The notes beneath the pieces are model-generated. The model searched no databases and had not been told where the DNA came from. It worked only from the letters and a program-made list of their open reading frames with translations. Shown here in pieces: positions 1 to 9,426 of a stretch of 64,000 nucleotides of DNA (position 1 is the stretch's first letter; each line of letters begins with the position of its first letter). The translations under genes and the position numbers were made by a program. The stretch comes from Streptomyces griseocarneus (GTDB lineage Bacteria; Actinomycetota; Actinomycetes; Streptomycetales; Streptomycetaceae): assembly GCA_003674045.1 (NCBI GenBank), contig PENC01000015.1, positions 62,001 to 126,000 of the forward strand, read 5' to 3'.

Positions 1-314
1 GCTGTGACGGTTGTCATCCTCTCGTCGACCAGCCGCACCGGTACGGGGGCCACCCGCCGGGCCATCTCCCTGGCGAAGGTCCGGACCTTGGCCGCGGCGG
101 GCCCCTCTCCCCCCTTGAGGGAGCGGGGCAGACCGACGACCACCTCTATCGGCTCGTACTCCGCGACGATCGCCGCGAGCCTCTTGTGGGCCTGCGGGAT
201 GTCCCGCCCCGGCACCGTCTCCACCGGAGTGGCGAGGATCCCGTCGGGGTCGCACGCGGCGACCCCGATCCGGGCGTCCCCGACATCGACGGCGATACGC
301 CTGCCTCGTCGCAC
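1..314 (-). CDS. ruvX: RuvX/YqgF-family nuclease (5' part only)
   Basis: RNase H-fold nuclease of the YqgF/RuvX family. The family is known for pre-16S rRNA 5' processing and is also described as Holliday-junction resolvase-like; it acts in the cytoplasm. Only about the first 104 residues are inside the window and the gene runs off the left edge. The N-terminus reads MRRGRRIAVDVGDARIGVA, with the first catalytic Asp in AVDVG, and the conserved VDERMTT element is present close to the edge. The GTG start at 314 lies 5 nt after the alaS stop, so it is almost certainly co-transcribed with alaS, an arrangement known from other actinobacteria. Confidence 0.9.
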   Translation of the reverse strand, partial: MRRGRRIAVDVGDARIGVAACDPDGILATPVETVPGRDIPQAHKRLAAIVAEYEPIEVVVGLPRSLKGGEGPAAAKVRTFAREMARRVAPVPVRLVDERMTTVT

Positions 315-319
315 GTCGA

Positions 320-2989
320 TCAGACCGCTTCCGCCACGAGGCGCTCGACGGCGGCCATGGCCTCGTCGAGGGCGTCCGGGTTCTGGCCACCGCCCTGGGC
401 GACGTCCGGCTTGCCGCCGCCACCGCCGCCGAGGGTCTTGGCAGCCGTACGGACCAGGTCACCGGCCTTGAGCCCGCGCTCGCGCGCGGCCTCGTTGGTG
501 GCGATGACGGTCAGCGGGCGACCGTTCACGACGGTGAACAGGGCGACGACCGCGGCGCGGCCGCCCTGGATGCGGCCCCGCACGTCGAGGACCAGCTTGC
601 GCAGGTCGTCGGCACCCGTGCCGTCCGGCACCCGGCCGATCGCCAGGGCCACGCCGTGCACGTCCTTGGCGCCCTCGGCCAGACCGGCGGCGGCCTGGAG
701 CACCTTCTCGGCGCGGAAGCGCTCGATCTCCTTCTCGGCGTCCTTGAGCTTGGCGAGCATGCCCGAGATCTTCTCCGGCAGCTCCTCCGGGCGGCCCTTG
801 ACCAGCTCCTGGAGCTGGGCGACGACCGTGTGCTCCTTGGCGAGGAAGTTGTAGGCGTCGACGCCGACGAGGGCCTCGACACGGCGCACGCCGGAGCCGA
901 TCGAGGACTCGCCGAGCAGCTTCACCAGGCCCAGCTGGGCGGTGTTGGCGACGTGCGTACCGCCGCAGAGCTCCTTGGAGAAGTCGCCGATGGTCACGAC
1001 GCGCACGCGCTCGCCGTACTTCTCGCCGAACTCGGCGATGGCACCGGCCTTCTTCGCCTCGTCCAGGCTCATGACCTCCGCGTGCACATCGAGTTCACGG
1101 GAGAGGACCTCGTTGATCCGCTGCTCGACGTCGGTCAGCACGCTGCCGGGCACGGCGGCCGGGGAGCCGAAGTCGAAGCGGAAGCGGCCGGGCGAGTTCT
1201 CCGAACCGGCCTGGGCCGCCGTCGGGCCCAGGGCGTCGCGCAGCGCCTGGTGGGTGAGGTGGGTGGCGCTGTGGGCGCGGGCGATGGCCCGGCGGCGCGT
1301 GATGTCGATCGAGGCGTAGGCGGACGAACCGACCGTCACCTCGCCCACCTGGACGACGCCCTTGTGGACGTGGACACCCGGGACGGGCTTCTGGACGTCG
1401 CGGACCTCGATCACGGCGCCGTTGTCGAGCTTGATACGGCCCTGGTCGGCGAGCTGGCCACCGCCCTCGGCGTAGAAGGGGGTGCGGTCGAGGACGACCT
1501 CGACCTCGTCGCCCTCGGTGGCGGCGGGCGAGGGCACGCCGTCGACGAGCAGGCCGACGACGGTCGACTCGTTCTGGGTGAGGGTGTAACCGGTGAAGTC
1601 GGTCTCGCCGGTGGTGTCGGCCACCTCGCGGTAGGCGGACAGGTCGGCGTGACCGGTCTTCTTGGCCTTGGCGTCGGCCTTGGCGCGCTCGCGCTGCTCC
1701 TTCATCAGGCGGCGGAAACCGTCCTGATCCACGGTCAGGCCCTGCTCGGCGGCCATCTCGAGGGTGAGGTCGATCGGGAAGCCCCAGGTGTCGTGGAGCA
1801 GGAACGCCTTGTCACCGGCGAGGACCGTGCCACCGGCGGCCTTGGTCTCGGACACGGCGGTGTCCAGGATGTTGGTGCCGCCCTTGAGGGCCTTGAGGAA
1901 GGCGGCCTCCTCGGCGAGGGCCACGGTCTCGATGCGCTTGCGATCGGTGACGAGCTCCGGGTACTGCTCGCCCATCGTCTTGACGACGACGTCGAGGAGC
2001 TCGGCGACGACGGGGCCGGTGGCGCCCATCAGACGCATGTTGCGGATGGCGCGGCGCATGATGCGGCGCAGCACGTAGCCGCGGCCCTCGTTGCCGGGGG
2101 TGACACCGTCGCCGATGAGCATCACGGAGGTGCGCATGTGGTCCGCGACCACGCGCATGGAGACGTCCGTCTCGTGCTTGTCGCCGTAGCGGACACCGGT
2201 CAGCTCGGTGGCCTTGTCCATGACGACGCGCAGGGTGTCGGTCTCGTACATGTTCTGCACGCCCTGCAGGATCATGGCGAGACGCTCGAGACCGAGGCCG
2301 GTGTCGATGTTCTTGGACGGCAGGTCCCCGAGGATCGGGAAGTCCTCCTTGCCGTCGCCGGCGCCGCGCTCGTACTGCATGAAGACCAGGTTCCAGATCT
2401 CCACGTAGCGCTCGTCGTTGACGGCGGGGCCGCCCTCGACGCCGAACTCCGGACCGCGGTCGTAGTTGATCTCGGAGCACGGGCCGCAGGGGCCGGGGAC
2501 GCCCATGGACCAGAAGTTGTCCTTCTTGCCCAGGCGCTGGATGCGCTCGGCGGGGACTCCGACGACGTCGCGCCAGATCTGCTCGGCCTCGTCGTCGTCC
2601 TGGTAGACGGTGATCCAGAGCTTCTCGGGCTCCAGCCCGAAGCCGCCGTCCGCCACCGGGCTGGTCAGCAGCTCCCAGGCGAGCTTGATGGCGCCTTCCT
2701 TGAAGTAGTCGCCGAAGGAGAAGTTGCCGCACATCTGGAAGAACGTGCCGTGGCGGGTGGTCTTGCCGACCTCTTCGATGTCGGGCGTGCGGATGCACTT
2801 CTGCACGCTGGTGGCGCGCTGGAAGGGCGGCTTGACCTCGCCGAGGAAGTACGGCTTGAAGGGGACCATGCCCGCGTTGACCAGCAGCAGGGTCGGGTCG
2901 TCCGCGATGACTGACGCCGAGGGAACGACGGTGTGTCCGCGCTCCTCGAAGAAGCGCAGCCAGCGGCGGCGGATTTCAGCCGACTCCAT
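320..2989 (-). CDS. alaS: alanyl-tRNA synthetase
   Basis: Class II synthetase that charges tRNA-Ala (889 aa, normal length). The catalytic domain opens with [19 protein letters not shown] and contains [18 protein letters not shown]. The editing domain carries the zinc-binding HSATH motif and the downstream CGGTH motif. The C-Ala tail ends in a Gly-rich loop (about residues 855-875) typical of the family. The frame is open upstream to 3337, but the ATG at 2989 matches the family N-terminus and overlaps the stop of the preceding gene by one base (TGATG), so the extension is rejected. It is the central gene of a minus-strand set with DUF948 and DUF6167 genes upstream and ruvX downstream. Confidence 0.98.
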   Translation of the reverse strand: MESAEIRRRWLRFFEERGHTVVPSASVIADDPTLLLVNAGMVPFKPYFLGEVKPPFQRATSVQKCIRTPDIEEVGKTTRHGTFFQMCGNFSFGDYFKEGAIKLAWELLTSPVADGGFGLEPEKLWITVYQDDDEAEQIWRDVVGVPAERIQRLGKKDNFWSMGVPGPCGPCSEINYDRGPEFGVEGGPAVNDERYVEIWNLVFMQYERGAGDGKEDFPILGDLPSKNIDTGLGLERLAMILQGVQNMYETDTLRVVMDKATELTGVRYGDKHETDVSMRVVADHMRTSVMLIGDGVTPGNEGRGYVLRRIMRRAIRNMRLMGATGPVVAELLDVVVKTMGEQYPELVTDRKRIETVALAEEAAFLKALKGGTNILDTAVSETKAAGGTVLAGDKAFLLHDTWGFPIDLTLEMAAEQGLTVDQDGFRRLMKEQRERAKADAKAKKTGHADLSAYREVADTTGETDFTGYTLTQNESTVVGLLVDGVPSPAATEGDEVEVVLDRTPFYAEGGGQLADQGRIKLDNGAVIEVRDVQKPVPGVHVHKGVVQVGEVTVGSSAYASIDITRRRAIARAHSATHLTHQALRDALGPTAAQAGSENSPGRFRFDFGSPAAVPGSVLTDVEQRINEVLSRELDVHAEVMSLDEAKKAGAIAEFGEKYGERVRVVTIGDFSKELCGGTHVANTAQLGLVKLLGESSIGSGVRRVEALVGVDAYNFLAKEHTVVAQLQELVKGRPEELPEKISGMLAKLKDAEKEIERFRAEKVLQAAAGLAEGAKDVHGVALAIGRVPDGTGADDLRKLVLDVRGRIQGGRAAVVALFTVVNGRPLTVIATNEAARERGLKAGDLVRTAAKTLGGGGGGKPDVAQGGGQNPDALDEAMAAVERLVAEAV

Positions 2990-3315
2990 CAGTGGTCCTC
3001 TTTCCGGGTGAACGAGTGGTAGGTGTGCTGCTGTTCGAGTGCGACCAGCCGGCGCTGCTCGGGGAGGTCCTGGCGCTCGGGGTCGGGTGCGGCCGCGAGG
3101 CCGAGCGCGTCCTTGAGCGCCGCCTCCCGGTGCGCCATGCCGTCGCGCACGTCGAGGGCGAAGAGCTTGACCCGGCGGCCCGCGACGACCGCGCGGTCCG
3201 CCGCCTGGAGAGCCAGGCTCTCCGGGGTGAGCCGGGCCAGCTTGCGGTTGACCTTGGTCGTGGCCCAGACGCCGGCGGCTACACCGGTCGTGAACCAGAA
3301 GGTGCGGCGGAACAT
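2989..3315 (-). CDS. small DUF6167-like protein
   Basis: 108-residue protein starting [19 protein letters not shown]. It has one N-terminal hydrophobic segment (about residues 6-20) followed by a basic, helical, charged region ([19 protein letters not shown]). It matches my recollection of the actinobacterial DUF6167 family, whose function is unknown. Its stop codon overlaps the alaS start by one base, which implies translational coupling. The upstream neighbour is a DUF948 protein, so the pair may form a small membrane-associated unit; that is inference. Reading frames extending to 3765 have no supported start. Confidence 0.8.
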   Translation of the reverse strand: MFRRTFWFTTGVAAGVWATTKVNRKLARLTPESLALQAADRAVVAGRRVKLFALDVRDGMAHREAALKDALGLAAAPDPERQDLPEQRRLVALEQQHTYHSFTRKEDH

Positions 3316-3323
3316 TCCTGGGG

Positions 3324-3758
3324 TCAACCCTTCCCACGGGTACGGCGGCTGCCGCGCCGGGCGGACGGCAGGGACGTGCCGACGATCACGGAGCGGCGCG
3401 GCGCGGGCGCGTCGTCCTTGCGCCCCATCGCCCGCCGGACGCCGTAGCCGAACGCCGCGACCTTGACCAGGGGCCCGCCGAAGGCGGAGGAGACGGTCGA
3501 GGAGAGCGCGGAGGCGTTGGCCGTGACCTCCTGCACGTCCGCGGCGATCGAGTCGACGCGGGCGAGCTGGGTGTTCGCGGAGCGGACGGTCGCGGAGGCG
3601 TCGGCCAGCAGCGGCACGGCCTGCTCGGAGACGTCGGCCACCAGCTTGGTGGCGGCCTTCAGCGTCTGCGCGAGCCGCACCAGCACCAGGGCGAGGAACG
3701 ACACGAGGATCGCCCAGAAGACGGCCACGAGGATCCCGGCCACTTCTCCACCGGACAC
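3324..3758 (-). CDS. DUF948 domain membrane protein
   Basis: 144-residue protein with an N-terminal membrane helix (about residues 6-28, [20 protein letters not shown]) followed by a helical Ala/Val/Ser-rich region typical of DUF948 ([19 protein letters not shown]) and a very basic C-terminus ending [11 protein letters not shown]. The likely topology is a membrane anchor with a cytoplasmic tail. Function is unknown; DUF948 proteins are widespread in Gram-positive bacteria and resemble chemotaxis-receptor-like coiled coils. The GTG start at 3758 was chosen because it precedes the hydrophobic segment directly. It ends 8 nt before the DUF6167-like gene and is probably the first gene of the alaS transcription unit. 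Confidence 0.85.
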   Translation of the reverse strand: MSGGEVAGILVAVFWAILVSFLALVLVRLAQTLKAATKLVADVSEQAVPLLADASATVRSANTQLARVDSIAADVQEVTANASALSSTVSSAFGGPLVKVAAFGYGVRRAMGRKDDAPAPRRSVIVGTSLPSARRGSRRTRGKG

Positions 3759-3951
3759 GCTGCACCGCTCCCTGCTGGTCGTCGTCGCTCGACCGCTCGT
3801 CGGCCGTCGGGACGTCTGCGGACGCCTATTGACGTCCAGTACGACCTTATCGCGCCGGGCCTCGCGCCCCGTACCGGATTCTCCCCGCGCTCCCCCGCGC
3901 CGACCTGGTGGAGTTTACGGTGCGCACACTCATCAGTACGCTCTGTGTGCC

Positions 3952-6186
3952 ATGCCCCCACTCTCCGGCTCCCCGCTCCCCGGCACCCCCTCCACCGGCT
4001 CCCCGGCCGGGCACGACCCGGCCGCGCCGGGCCCGCTGCGGCCCGCTCCGCCGGGCAGTCTGCCCGCCGAGCGGAACCGGTTCGTCGGCCGCGGCCGGGA
4101 ACTCGACACCCTGGAGTCGCACCTGGCGCGGGCCCGGCTGGTGACGGTCACGGGCGTCGGCGGCATCGGCAAGACCCGGCTCGCGACCCGGCTCGCGGCG
4201 GCTGTGCAGGATCGCTTCTGCGACGGGGCGTGGCTGGTCGAGCTGTCCACGCTCGGTGAGGCGGAGCTGCTGGACCACACCGTCGCCGAGGCGCTGGGGC
4301 TGACCGACCACACCGGCCGACCGCCGCGCGTATGGCTGCCGGAGCGGCTCGCCGACCGGAGCCTGCTGCTCGTGCTGGACGGTTGTGAGCAGCTGACCGA
4401 GGGGTGCGCGGCACTGGTCCACGCGCTCCTGCGGCAGGCGCCGGGGCTGCGGGTCCTGGCGTCCTCCCGGCGCCCCCTGGGCCTCGCGGACGAGCAGGTC
4501 CTCCCGCTGGCGCCGCTGTCCGTCCCGGAGGCGGCGGAGCTCTTCGAGGACCGTGCCCGGTGCAGACGCCCCGGCGCCGGAGAGGCGGAGCGGGAGGCCA
4601 CGGAGGAGCTGTGCCGCAGGCTCGACGGCATTCCGCTGGCCCTGGAGCTCGCGGCGGCGCGGCTGGGCGCGCTGTCGGTGCCCCAGGTGCTGGAGCGGCT
4701 GAACGACCGCTTCCGGCTGCTGGCCGGGGACGCGCGGGGCGCACTGCCGCGCCACCAGACGCTGCGTACGGCCGTCGGCTGGAGTCACGAGCTGTGCACG
4801 CCCGCGGAGCGGCTGCTGTGGGCCCGGCTGACGGTGTTCACGGGCCTGTTCGACCTGGAGGCGGCGGAGTACGTCTGCTCGGGACCCGAGCTGCCCGCGG
4901 AACGGCTGCTGGACGTGCTCACCGAGCTGGTCGCGCAGTCCGTGGTCGTCCGCGAGGACACCCCGCTGGGGCCGCGCTACCGGCTGCTGGACACCGTACG
5001 GATGTACGGGGCGGGCTGGCTGGACGCGCTGGCGGACGGCGAGCGGATGCGGCGCAGGCACCGCGACTGGTACATGGGCCTGGTCACCTGGTGCGAGCTG
5101 GACTGGTTCAGCCCCCGGCAGGCGGAGGTCGCGTCCCGCGTCGAGGCGGAGCTGCCGAACCTGCGGGCGGCCCTGGAGTACAGCCTGGAGGAGAAGGGCG
5201 AGGCGCACATCGGCCAGTACCTCGCCGCGACGCTGTGGTTCCACTGGGCCGGCTGCGGGCGCCTGACGGAGGGACGGTACTGGCTGGACCGGGCGCTGCG
5301 CGCCGAGGCGGACAACGAGGAGACCCGGCTGAAGGCCCTGTGGGTGCTGGGCCACGTGGCGGCACTCCAGGGCGATCCGGTGACCGCGGCCGGGGCGCTG
5401 GCGGAGTGCCGGGAGACGGCCGCACGCGGCGGCAACGCCCGCGCCCTGGCCTACGCCGAGCACCGCACGGGCTGCCTGGCGCTGGTCTCGGACGACCTGC
5501 CCCGCGCCGAGGAGCTGCTGCGGTCGGCGCTCGCGCGCTACCGGGAGATCGGGGAGCTGAACAGCAATGTGCTGATGGGCCAGGTGGAGCTCGCGACGGC
5601 GAGGGCCTTCCATGGCGACCCGGCGGACGCGGTGCGGCTGTGCGAGGAGGTACGGGAGGTCTGCGCGGACCACGGCGAGCGCCGGACCCTGGCCTACGCG
5701 CTGTACGTCCTGGGGTACGCCGCATGGAGCGCCGGGGACCCGGCACGGGCCCGGCCGCTGCTGGAGGAGTGCCTGGCCGCCCACCACGCCTTCCACGACC
5801 TGGTGGGCGCGGTCCTCGCGGTGGAGCTGCTGGCGCTGGTGACGCTGGACGAGAACCGGGAGGAGGAGGCCGCGGTGCTCCAGGGGGCGGCGGGGCGGCT
5901 GTGGCACTCGGTGGGCCTGCCGCCGTTCGGCTCACGCCACGTCACCGCGCCGCGTGTACGGGGCGAGCGCAGGCTGCGGGAGCTGCTGGGCGCACGGCGG
6001 TACGAGGAGTGCCTGCGCGAGGGCGCCCGGCTGGATCCGGACGCGGTGACGGCGCGGGTGCTGCGCTTCCCCGCGGAAAACCGGGTGGCCGTACCGGAGA
6101 CGCAGCCACCCGTGCCCGCGCCGCGCCCGGAAAAGCGCGAGCCCGCCGCCTCACCGGCCACGAGGGCCGGGGAGACGACGGGCTGA
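3952..6186 (+). CDS. STAND/NB-ARC-type ATPase with TPR region
   Basis: 744-residue protein of the AfsR/LuxR-like STAND ATPase group. A Pro-rich N-terminus (1-40) is followed by an NB-ARC domain: Walker A GVGGIGKTRLA at 68-78 and Walker B LLLVLDG at about 138-144. The sensor region contains DGIPLALELAAARLGALS. The C-terminal half (about 400-690) is helical and TPR-like, followed by a Pro-rich tail. I see no SARP-type DNA-binding domain at the N-terminus and no LuxR-type helix-turn-helix at the C-terminus, unlike classical family members. The ATG at 3952 was chosen because the region upstream in the same frame (3463-3951) is antisense to the DUF948 gene. It stands alone, divergent from the alaS set and convergent with rpsD. 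Role unknown; probably a signalling switch. Confidence 0.8.
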   Translation: MPPLSGSPLPGTPSTGSPAGHDPAAPGPLRPAPPGSLPAERNRFVGRGRELDTLESHLARARLVTVTGVGGIGKTRLATRLAAAVQDRFCDGAWLVELSTLGEAELLDHTVAEALGLTDHTGRPPRVWLPERLADRSLLLVLDGCEQLTEGCAALVHALLRQAPGLRVLASSRRPLGLADEQVLPLAPLSVPEAAELFEDRARCRRPGAGEAEREATEELCRRLDGIPLALELAAARLGALSVPQVLERLNDRFRLLAGDARGALPRHQTLRTAVGWSHELCTPAERLLWARLTVFTGLFDLEAAEYVCSGPELPAERLLDVLTELVAQSVVVREDTPLGPRYRLLDTVRMYGAGWLDALADGERMRRRHRDWYMGLVTWCELDWFSPRQAEVASRVEAELPNLRAALEYSLEEKGEAHIGQYLAATLWFHWAGCGRLTEGRYWLDRALRAEADNEETRLKALWVLGHVAALQGDPVTAAGALAECRETAARGGNARALAYAEHRTGCLALVSDDLPRAEELLRSALARYREIGELNSNVLMGQVELATARAFHGDPADAVRLCEEVREVCADHGERRTLAYALYVLGYAAWSAGDPARARPLLEECLAAHHAFHDLVGAVLAVELLALVTLDENREEEAAVLQGAAGRLWHSVGLPPFGSRHVTAPRVRGERRLRELLGARRYEECLREGARLDPDAVTARVLRFPAENRVAVPETQPPVPAPRPEKREPAASPATRAGETTG

Positions 6187-6218
6187 GCAGAGCGCTCGGA
6201 AGAGCGGCCGCTAAGGGA

Positions 6219-6833
6219 TCAACGAGCGTAGTACTCGACGACGAGCTGCTCGTCGCAGATCACCGGGATCTCCTTGCGGTTCGGGTCGCGGTCCAGGCGG
6301 AAGGCCAGCGCGCCCAGGTTGACCTGGAGGTAACGCGGGGTCTCGCCCTCACCGGCGTAGCCACCGGCCATGGCGACCTGGAACGGGTGCTTGGCACGGC
6401 TGCGCTCGCGAACGGTCACGACGTCGTTCGGACGGACGCGGAAGGACGGCTTGTCGACCTTCTTGCCGTTGACCTCGATGTGGCCGTGAACGACCATCTG
6501 GCGCGACTGGTAGATGGTGCGGGCGATGCCCGAACGCAGGACCAGGGCGTCGAGACGGCGCTCGAGCTCGACGACCAGCGCCTCGCCCGTCTTGCCCTCG
6601 GCCTTCTTGGCACGGTCGTAGGCGCGGGCCATCTGGCGCTCGCTGATGTCGTACTGCGCGCGCAGACGCTGCTTCTCGAGCAGACGGACCTTGTAGTCCG
6701 AGTTCTGCTTGCGGCCACGGCCGTGCTCGCCCGGCGGGTAGGGGCGGGCCTCGAAGTACTTGACAGCCTTCGGGGTCAGCGCAATACCGAGCGCACGAGA
6801 CTTCTTGACCTTGGGACGCGACTGGTTAGGCAC
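6219..6833 (-). CDS. rpsD: 30S ribosomal protein S4
   Basis: Primary 16S rRNA-binding protein and small-subunit assembly initiator (204 aa). The N-terminal region NQSRPKVKKSRALGIALTPK lacks the four-cysteine zinc site, so this is the zinc-independent (C-minus) form. The S4 RNA-binding domain is clear (ERRLDALVLRSGIARTIYQS). The start is GTG at 6833 with GGAG about 6 nt upstream. It stands outside the usual rpsM-rpsK-rpoA operon, as in other streptomycetes. Its leader region is shared with the divergent DUF2470 gene and contains an iron box. S4 is an autogenous translational repressor in other bacteria; no leader structure is obvious here. Confidence 0.98.
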   Translation of the reverse strand: MPNQSRPKVKKSRALGIALTPKAVKYFEARPYPPGEHGRGRKQNSDYKVRLLEKQRLRAQYDISERQMARAYDRAKKAEGKTGEALVVELERRLDALVLRSGIARTIYQSRQMVVHGHIEVNGKKVDKPSFRVRPNDVVTVRERSRAKHPFQVAMAGGYAGEGETPRYLQVNLGALAFRLDRDPNRKEIPVICDEQLVVEYYAR

Positions 6834-6856
6834 GTTCTCCAGACCTCCGTTGTAGG

Positions 6857-6875
6857 TTAGGTTAGGCTCACCTTA
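6857..6875 (+). promoter_or_regulatory. iron box (IdeR/DmdR1-type operator)
   Basis: The 19-bp sequence TTAGGTTAGGCTCACCTTA matches the recalled consensus for DmdR1/IdeR/DtxR operators (TTAGGTTAGGCTCACCTAA) at 18 of 19 positions, including the inverted TTAGG/CC half-sites. It sits between divergent rpsD and the DUF2470 gene, immediately 5' of an AAGGAG sequence. Binding is inferred from sequence only. The more natural target is the DUF2470 gene, because DUF2470 domains occur in haem/iron-utilisation proteins. Confidence 0.75.
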
Positions 6876-7021
6876 CTCAAGGAGATCGCATGTCTCGTCC
6901 GGGGAACACCAGTCACATCACGGACAGCACGAAAGAGGCCGATGCGCCTGAAGGCGTCGACGTGACGGAGGTCCGATCAGATCGTGGTCAGCCGCGTCCC
7001 AGCGGACTTGAGATCGCCCGG

Positions 7022-7753
7022 ATGCCGTCAGCAGCCGAGCGCACACGAACTCTCGTACAGAGTACATGCTCCGCGGTACTGATCGTCCCGGGGCTGGTCG
7101 GAAGCGCCGGCGCACGGCCCGAGCGGCTCTCCGACCTGCTCGCGCCGCTGGCCCGCAGCGTGGGGCCGGACGGCGAGGTGTTCCTGGTCTACCCCGCGGA
7201 CTCCCCTGCCGTACGCGCCGCCACCCACGCGCAGGACGACGAGCTGGCGGCCGTGCTGGAGCTCACCGACGTCGCCCCGGTCTCCGTGCCCAACCGCATC
7301 CGCGGCCGCGCCTGGCTCTCCGGCTGGGTCACCCTCGTGCCCGGCATGGCCGAGCCCGGCCGGATGATGCTGCGCCTGGAGGTGGGCGACGGCAGCGTCG
7401 ACGACCTGTGGGGCGCGGAGAGCGTCGAACCGGAGGACTTCGCCCGCGCCCAGCCCGACCCGCTGGTCGAGCACGAGGCGGAGCTCCTCCAGCACCTCCA
7501 CTCGGCACACGGCGAGCAGGTACGGACCCTGAGCTCGCTCCTCGGCGAACGCCGCCCGCGCTGCGCGCACGACCGCGCCGTACCGGTCGCCCTCGACCGC
7601 TTCGGGCTGCGCGTACACTTCACCACCGCGCACGGCGACAGCCGCCCGGCGGACCGCTCCTTCGACGCCCGCTTCGAATTCCCCGAACCGGTGCGGGACA
7701 TTGTCGGCTTGCGGCGCGCGATGCACACGCTCTTCGAGGCCGCGGAGGGGTGA
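7022..7753 (+). CDS. DUF2470 domain protein, probably iron regulated
   Basis: 243-residue soluble protein. The core starts MPSAAERTRTLVQSTCSAVL, and the C-terminal part (about 150-240) carries a DUF2470 signature (VALDRFGLRVHFTT ending in VRDIVGLRRAMHTLFEA). DUF2470 domains are found in haem-utilisation (HugZ-like) and glutamyl-tRNA-reductase-binding proteins, so a role in haem or iron handling is plausible but not shown. The frame is open to an ATG at 6890 with a good AAGGAG, which would add 44 residues. However, third-position GC in 6890-7021 is only about 65 percent, against over 90 percent downstream, so the ATG at 7022 is preferred. An iron box lies upstream at 6857-6875. Confidence 0.75.
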   Translation: MPSAAERTRTLVQSTCSAVLIVPGLVGSAGARPERLSDLLAPLARSVGPDGEVFLVYPADSPAVRAATHAQDDELAAVLELTDVAPVSVPNRIRGRAWLSGWVTLVPGMAEPGRMMLRLEVGDGSVDDLWGAESVEPEDFARAQPDPLVEHEAELLQHLHSAHGEQVRTLSSLLGERRPRCAHDRAVPVALDRFGLRVHFTTAHGDSRPADRSFDARFEFPEPVRDIVGLRRAMHTLFEAAEG

Positions 7754-7779
7754 CCGTCCGGGGGCCACGGCGCCTATTG

Positions 7780-7982
7780 GGGTGCGTCTTGCGCTGCGCG
7801 CGCGACTGCGGATCCGGTGGGGGCTGGTCGCGCAGTTCCCCGCGCCCCTAAGGGGGCGCATCCTCGGCCTCGTCCATCTGTCACCCCGGTTGTGGGCAGG
7901 CGTTCCGCAGGGCGGAACGGGTGGGCACAACCGGACCACCGGACAGCACCCACCGCGGGGTCCGGGGCGCAGCCCCGGGGGG
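7780..7982. repeat. Streptomyces intergenic repeat, copy A
   Basis: Non-coding stretch between the convergent DUF2470 gene and rarA. It contains the 20-nt core GCGCAGTTCCCCGCGCCCCT at 7830-7849, then a palindromic segment (about 7890-7930, with inverted GCGTTCCGC and GCGGAACGG and flanking TTGTGGGCA/GGGCACAAC), then a short hairpin CCGGGGC-GCA-GCCCCGG (7962-7978) just past the rarA stop. Related segments occur at about 27580-27885, 47424-47526 and 55360-55718. The hairpin may help end transcription of rarA. Confidence 0.75.
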
Positions 7983-9341
7983 TCAGCGTTCCGTCTCGCC
8001 GCGCAGACGGCCACGGACCCGCTCCGCCACATCCGCGTAGCGGGCTTCCGCCCCGTACCGCGTCGGCTCGTAGTACCGCCTGCCATGCACCGCGTCCGGC
8101 GCGTACTGCTGCGCGGCAATACCGCCCGGCACATCGTGCGGATAGACGTACCCCTGCGCATGGCCGAGCTTCTCGGCGCCCTTGTAGTGGCCGTCGCGCA
8201 GGTGCGGCGGCACGGGGCCGGCGAGGCCCGCGCGGACGTCGGCCAGGGCCGCGTCGATGGCGAGATAGGCCGCGTTGGACTTCGGGGCGAGGGCGAGTGC
8301 CACGGTCACCTGGCCGAGCACGATGCGGGCCTCGGGGAAGCCGATCAGGGCCACGGCCTGGGCACCGGCCACCGCGGTCTGCAGGGCGACGGGGTCGGCC
8401 ATGCCGATGTCCTCGCTCGCGGAGATCATCAGCCGCCGGGCGATGAAGCGCGGGTCCTCCCCCGCTTCGATCATCCGGGCCAGATAGTGCAGCGCGGCGT
8501 CCACGTCGGAGCCGCGGATCGACTTGATGAGGGCGCTGGCCACGTCGTAGTGCTGGTCGCCGTCGCGGTCGTAGCGCACGGCGGCGCGGTCGACGGTGTC
8601 CTCCAGCGTCTCCAGGGTGATCTCGGTCTCGCCCTTGGCGATGGCCGAGCCCGCGCCCGCCTCCAGGGCGGTGAGCGCGCGGCGGGCGTCGCCCCCGGCG
8701 ATCCGCAGCAGGTGCGCCTCGGCGTCCTCGGGCAGCGTCACCGCGCCGCCGAGGCCGCGCTCGTCGGTGAGGGCGCGGTGCAGCAGCCCGCGCAGGTCGT
8801 CGTCGGTGAGGGCCTGGAGCGTCAGCAGCAGGGAGCGCGAGAGCAGCGGCGAGATGATCGAGAAGTACGGGTTCTCCGTCGTGGCCGCGATGAGGGTGAC
8901 CCAGCGGTTCTCCACGGCGGGCAGCAGGGAGTCCTGCTGGGCCTTGCTGAAGCGGTGGATCTCGTCCAGGAAGAGGACGGTCTCCTTGCCGTAGCCGCCG
9001 GAGGCGCGGCGGGCGCCGTCGATGACGGCCCGTACCTCCTTCACCCCCGCGGTGATCGCGGACAGCTCCACGAAGCGCTTGTTGGTGGCCTGGCTGACGA
9101 CGTAGGCCAGCGTCGTCTTGCCGATGCCGGGCGGACCCCAGAGGATCACCGAGGACGGCCCCGCCGGGCCCCCGCTGCCCTCGCCGACGAGCCTGCGCAG
9201 CGGCGAGCCGGGCTTGAGGAGATGGCCCTGGCCGACCACCTCGTCGAGGGTGCGCGGGCGCATGCGGACGGCCAGTGGACTGCTCGCCGGGTCTTTCTCC
9301 TGGCGGTCCTCTGCGGCGGCGGTGAACAGGTCGGGTTCCAC
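7983..9341 (-). CDS. rarA: replication-associated recombination protein A (AAA+ ATPase)
   Basis: RarA/MgsA/WRNIP1-family clamp-loader-like AAA+ ATPase (452 aa, normal length), acting at stalled replication forks in the cytoplasm. The N-terminus ([20 protein letters not shown]) is typical. Walker A is GPPGIGKTT at about 69-77, and Walker B with the DExH-like sensor reads [12 protein letters not shown]. The C-terminal tetramerisation region includes [19 protein letters not shown] and [10 protein letters not shown], hallmarks of RarA. The start is GTG at 9341. It appears monocistronic, with a terminator-like hairpin from the upstream gene at 9373-9403 and the intergenic repeat downstream. Confidence 0.96.
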   Translation of the reverse strand: MEPDLFTAAAEDRQEKDPASSPLAVRMRPRTLDEVVGQGHLLKPGSPLRRLVGEGSGGPAGPSSVILWGPPGIGKTTLAYVVSQATNKRFVELSAITAGVKEVRAVIDGARRASGGYGKETVLFLDEIHRFSKAQQDSLLPAVENRWVTLIAATTENPYFSIISPLLSRSLLLTLQALTDDDLRGLLHRALTDERGLGGAVTLPEDAEAHLLRIAGGDARRALTALEAGAGSAIAKGETEITLETLEDTVDRAAVRYDRDGDQHYDVASALIKSIRGSDVDAALHYLARMIEAGEDPRFIARRLMISASEDIGMADPVALQTAVAGAQAVALIGFPEARIVLGQVTVALALAPKSNAAYLAIDAALADVRAGLAGPVPPHLRDGHYKGAEKLGHAQGYVYPHDVPGGIAAQQYAPDAVHGRRYYEPTRYGAEARYADVAERVRGRLRGETER

Positions 9342-9372
9342 GTCTCCAGACCCTATGCCACGGGTATGACAA

Positions 9373-9403
9373 CGCCGCCGGACCCATGACAGGTCCGGCG
9401 GCG
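9373..9403 (-). terminator. hairpin terminator of the VKOR gene
   Basis: Inverted repeat CGCCGCCGGACC / GGTCCGGCGGCG (12 bp stem, 7-nt loop) between the VKOR-family gene and rarA, both on the minus strand. There is no T-tract, as is usual for high-GC actinobacteria. Confidence 0.6.
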
Positions 9404-9426
9404 CAAGGCGTCCTCGGTGGATCAGG

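Noticed and set aside
656-2914. A 752-codon open frame antisense to alaS.
   Set aside because: High-GC shadow of alaS: repetitive Gly/Val/Leu/Asp composition, no family features, complete overlap with an obvious gene.
6187-6218. Possible terminator between the STAND ATPase gene and rpsD.
   Set aside because: Only a weak GAGCGCTC-type repeat; no convincing stem-loop.
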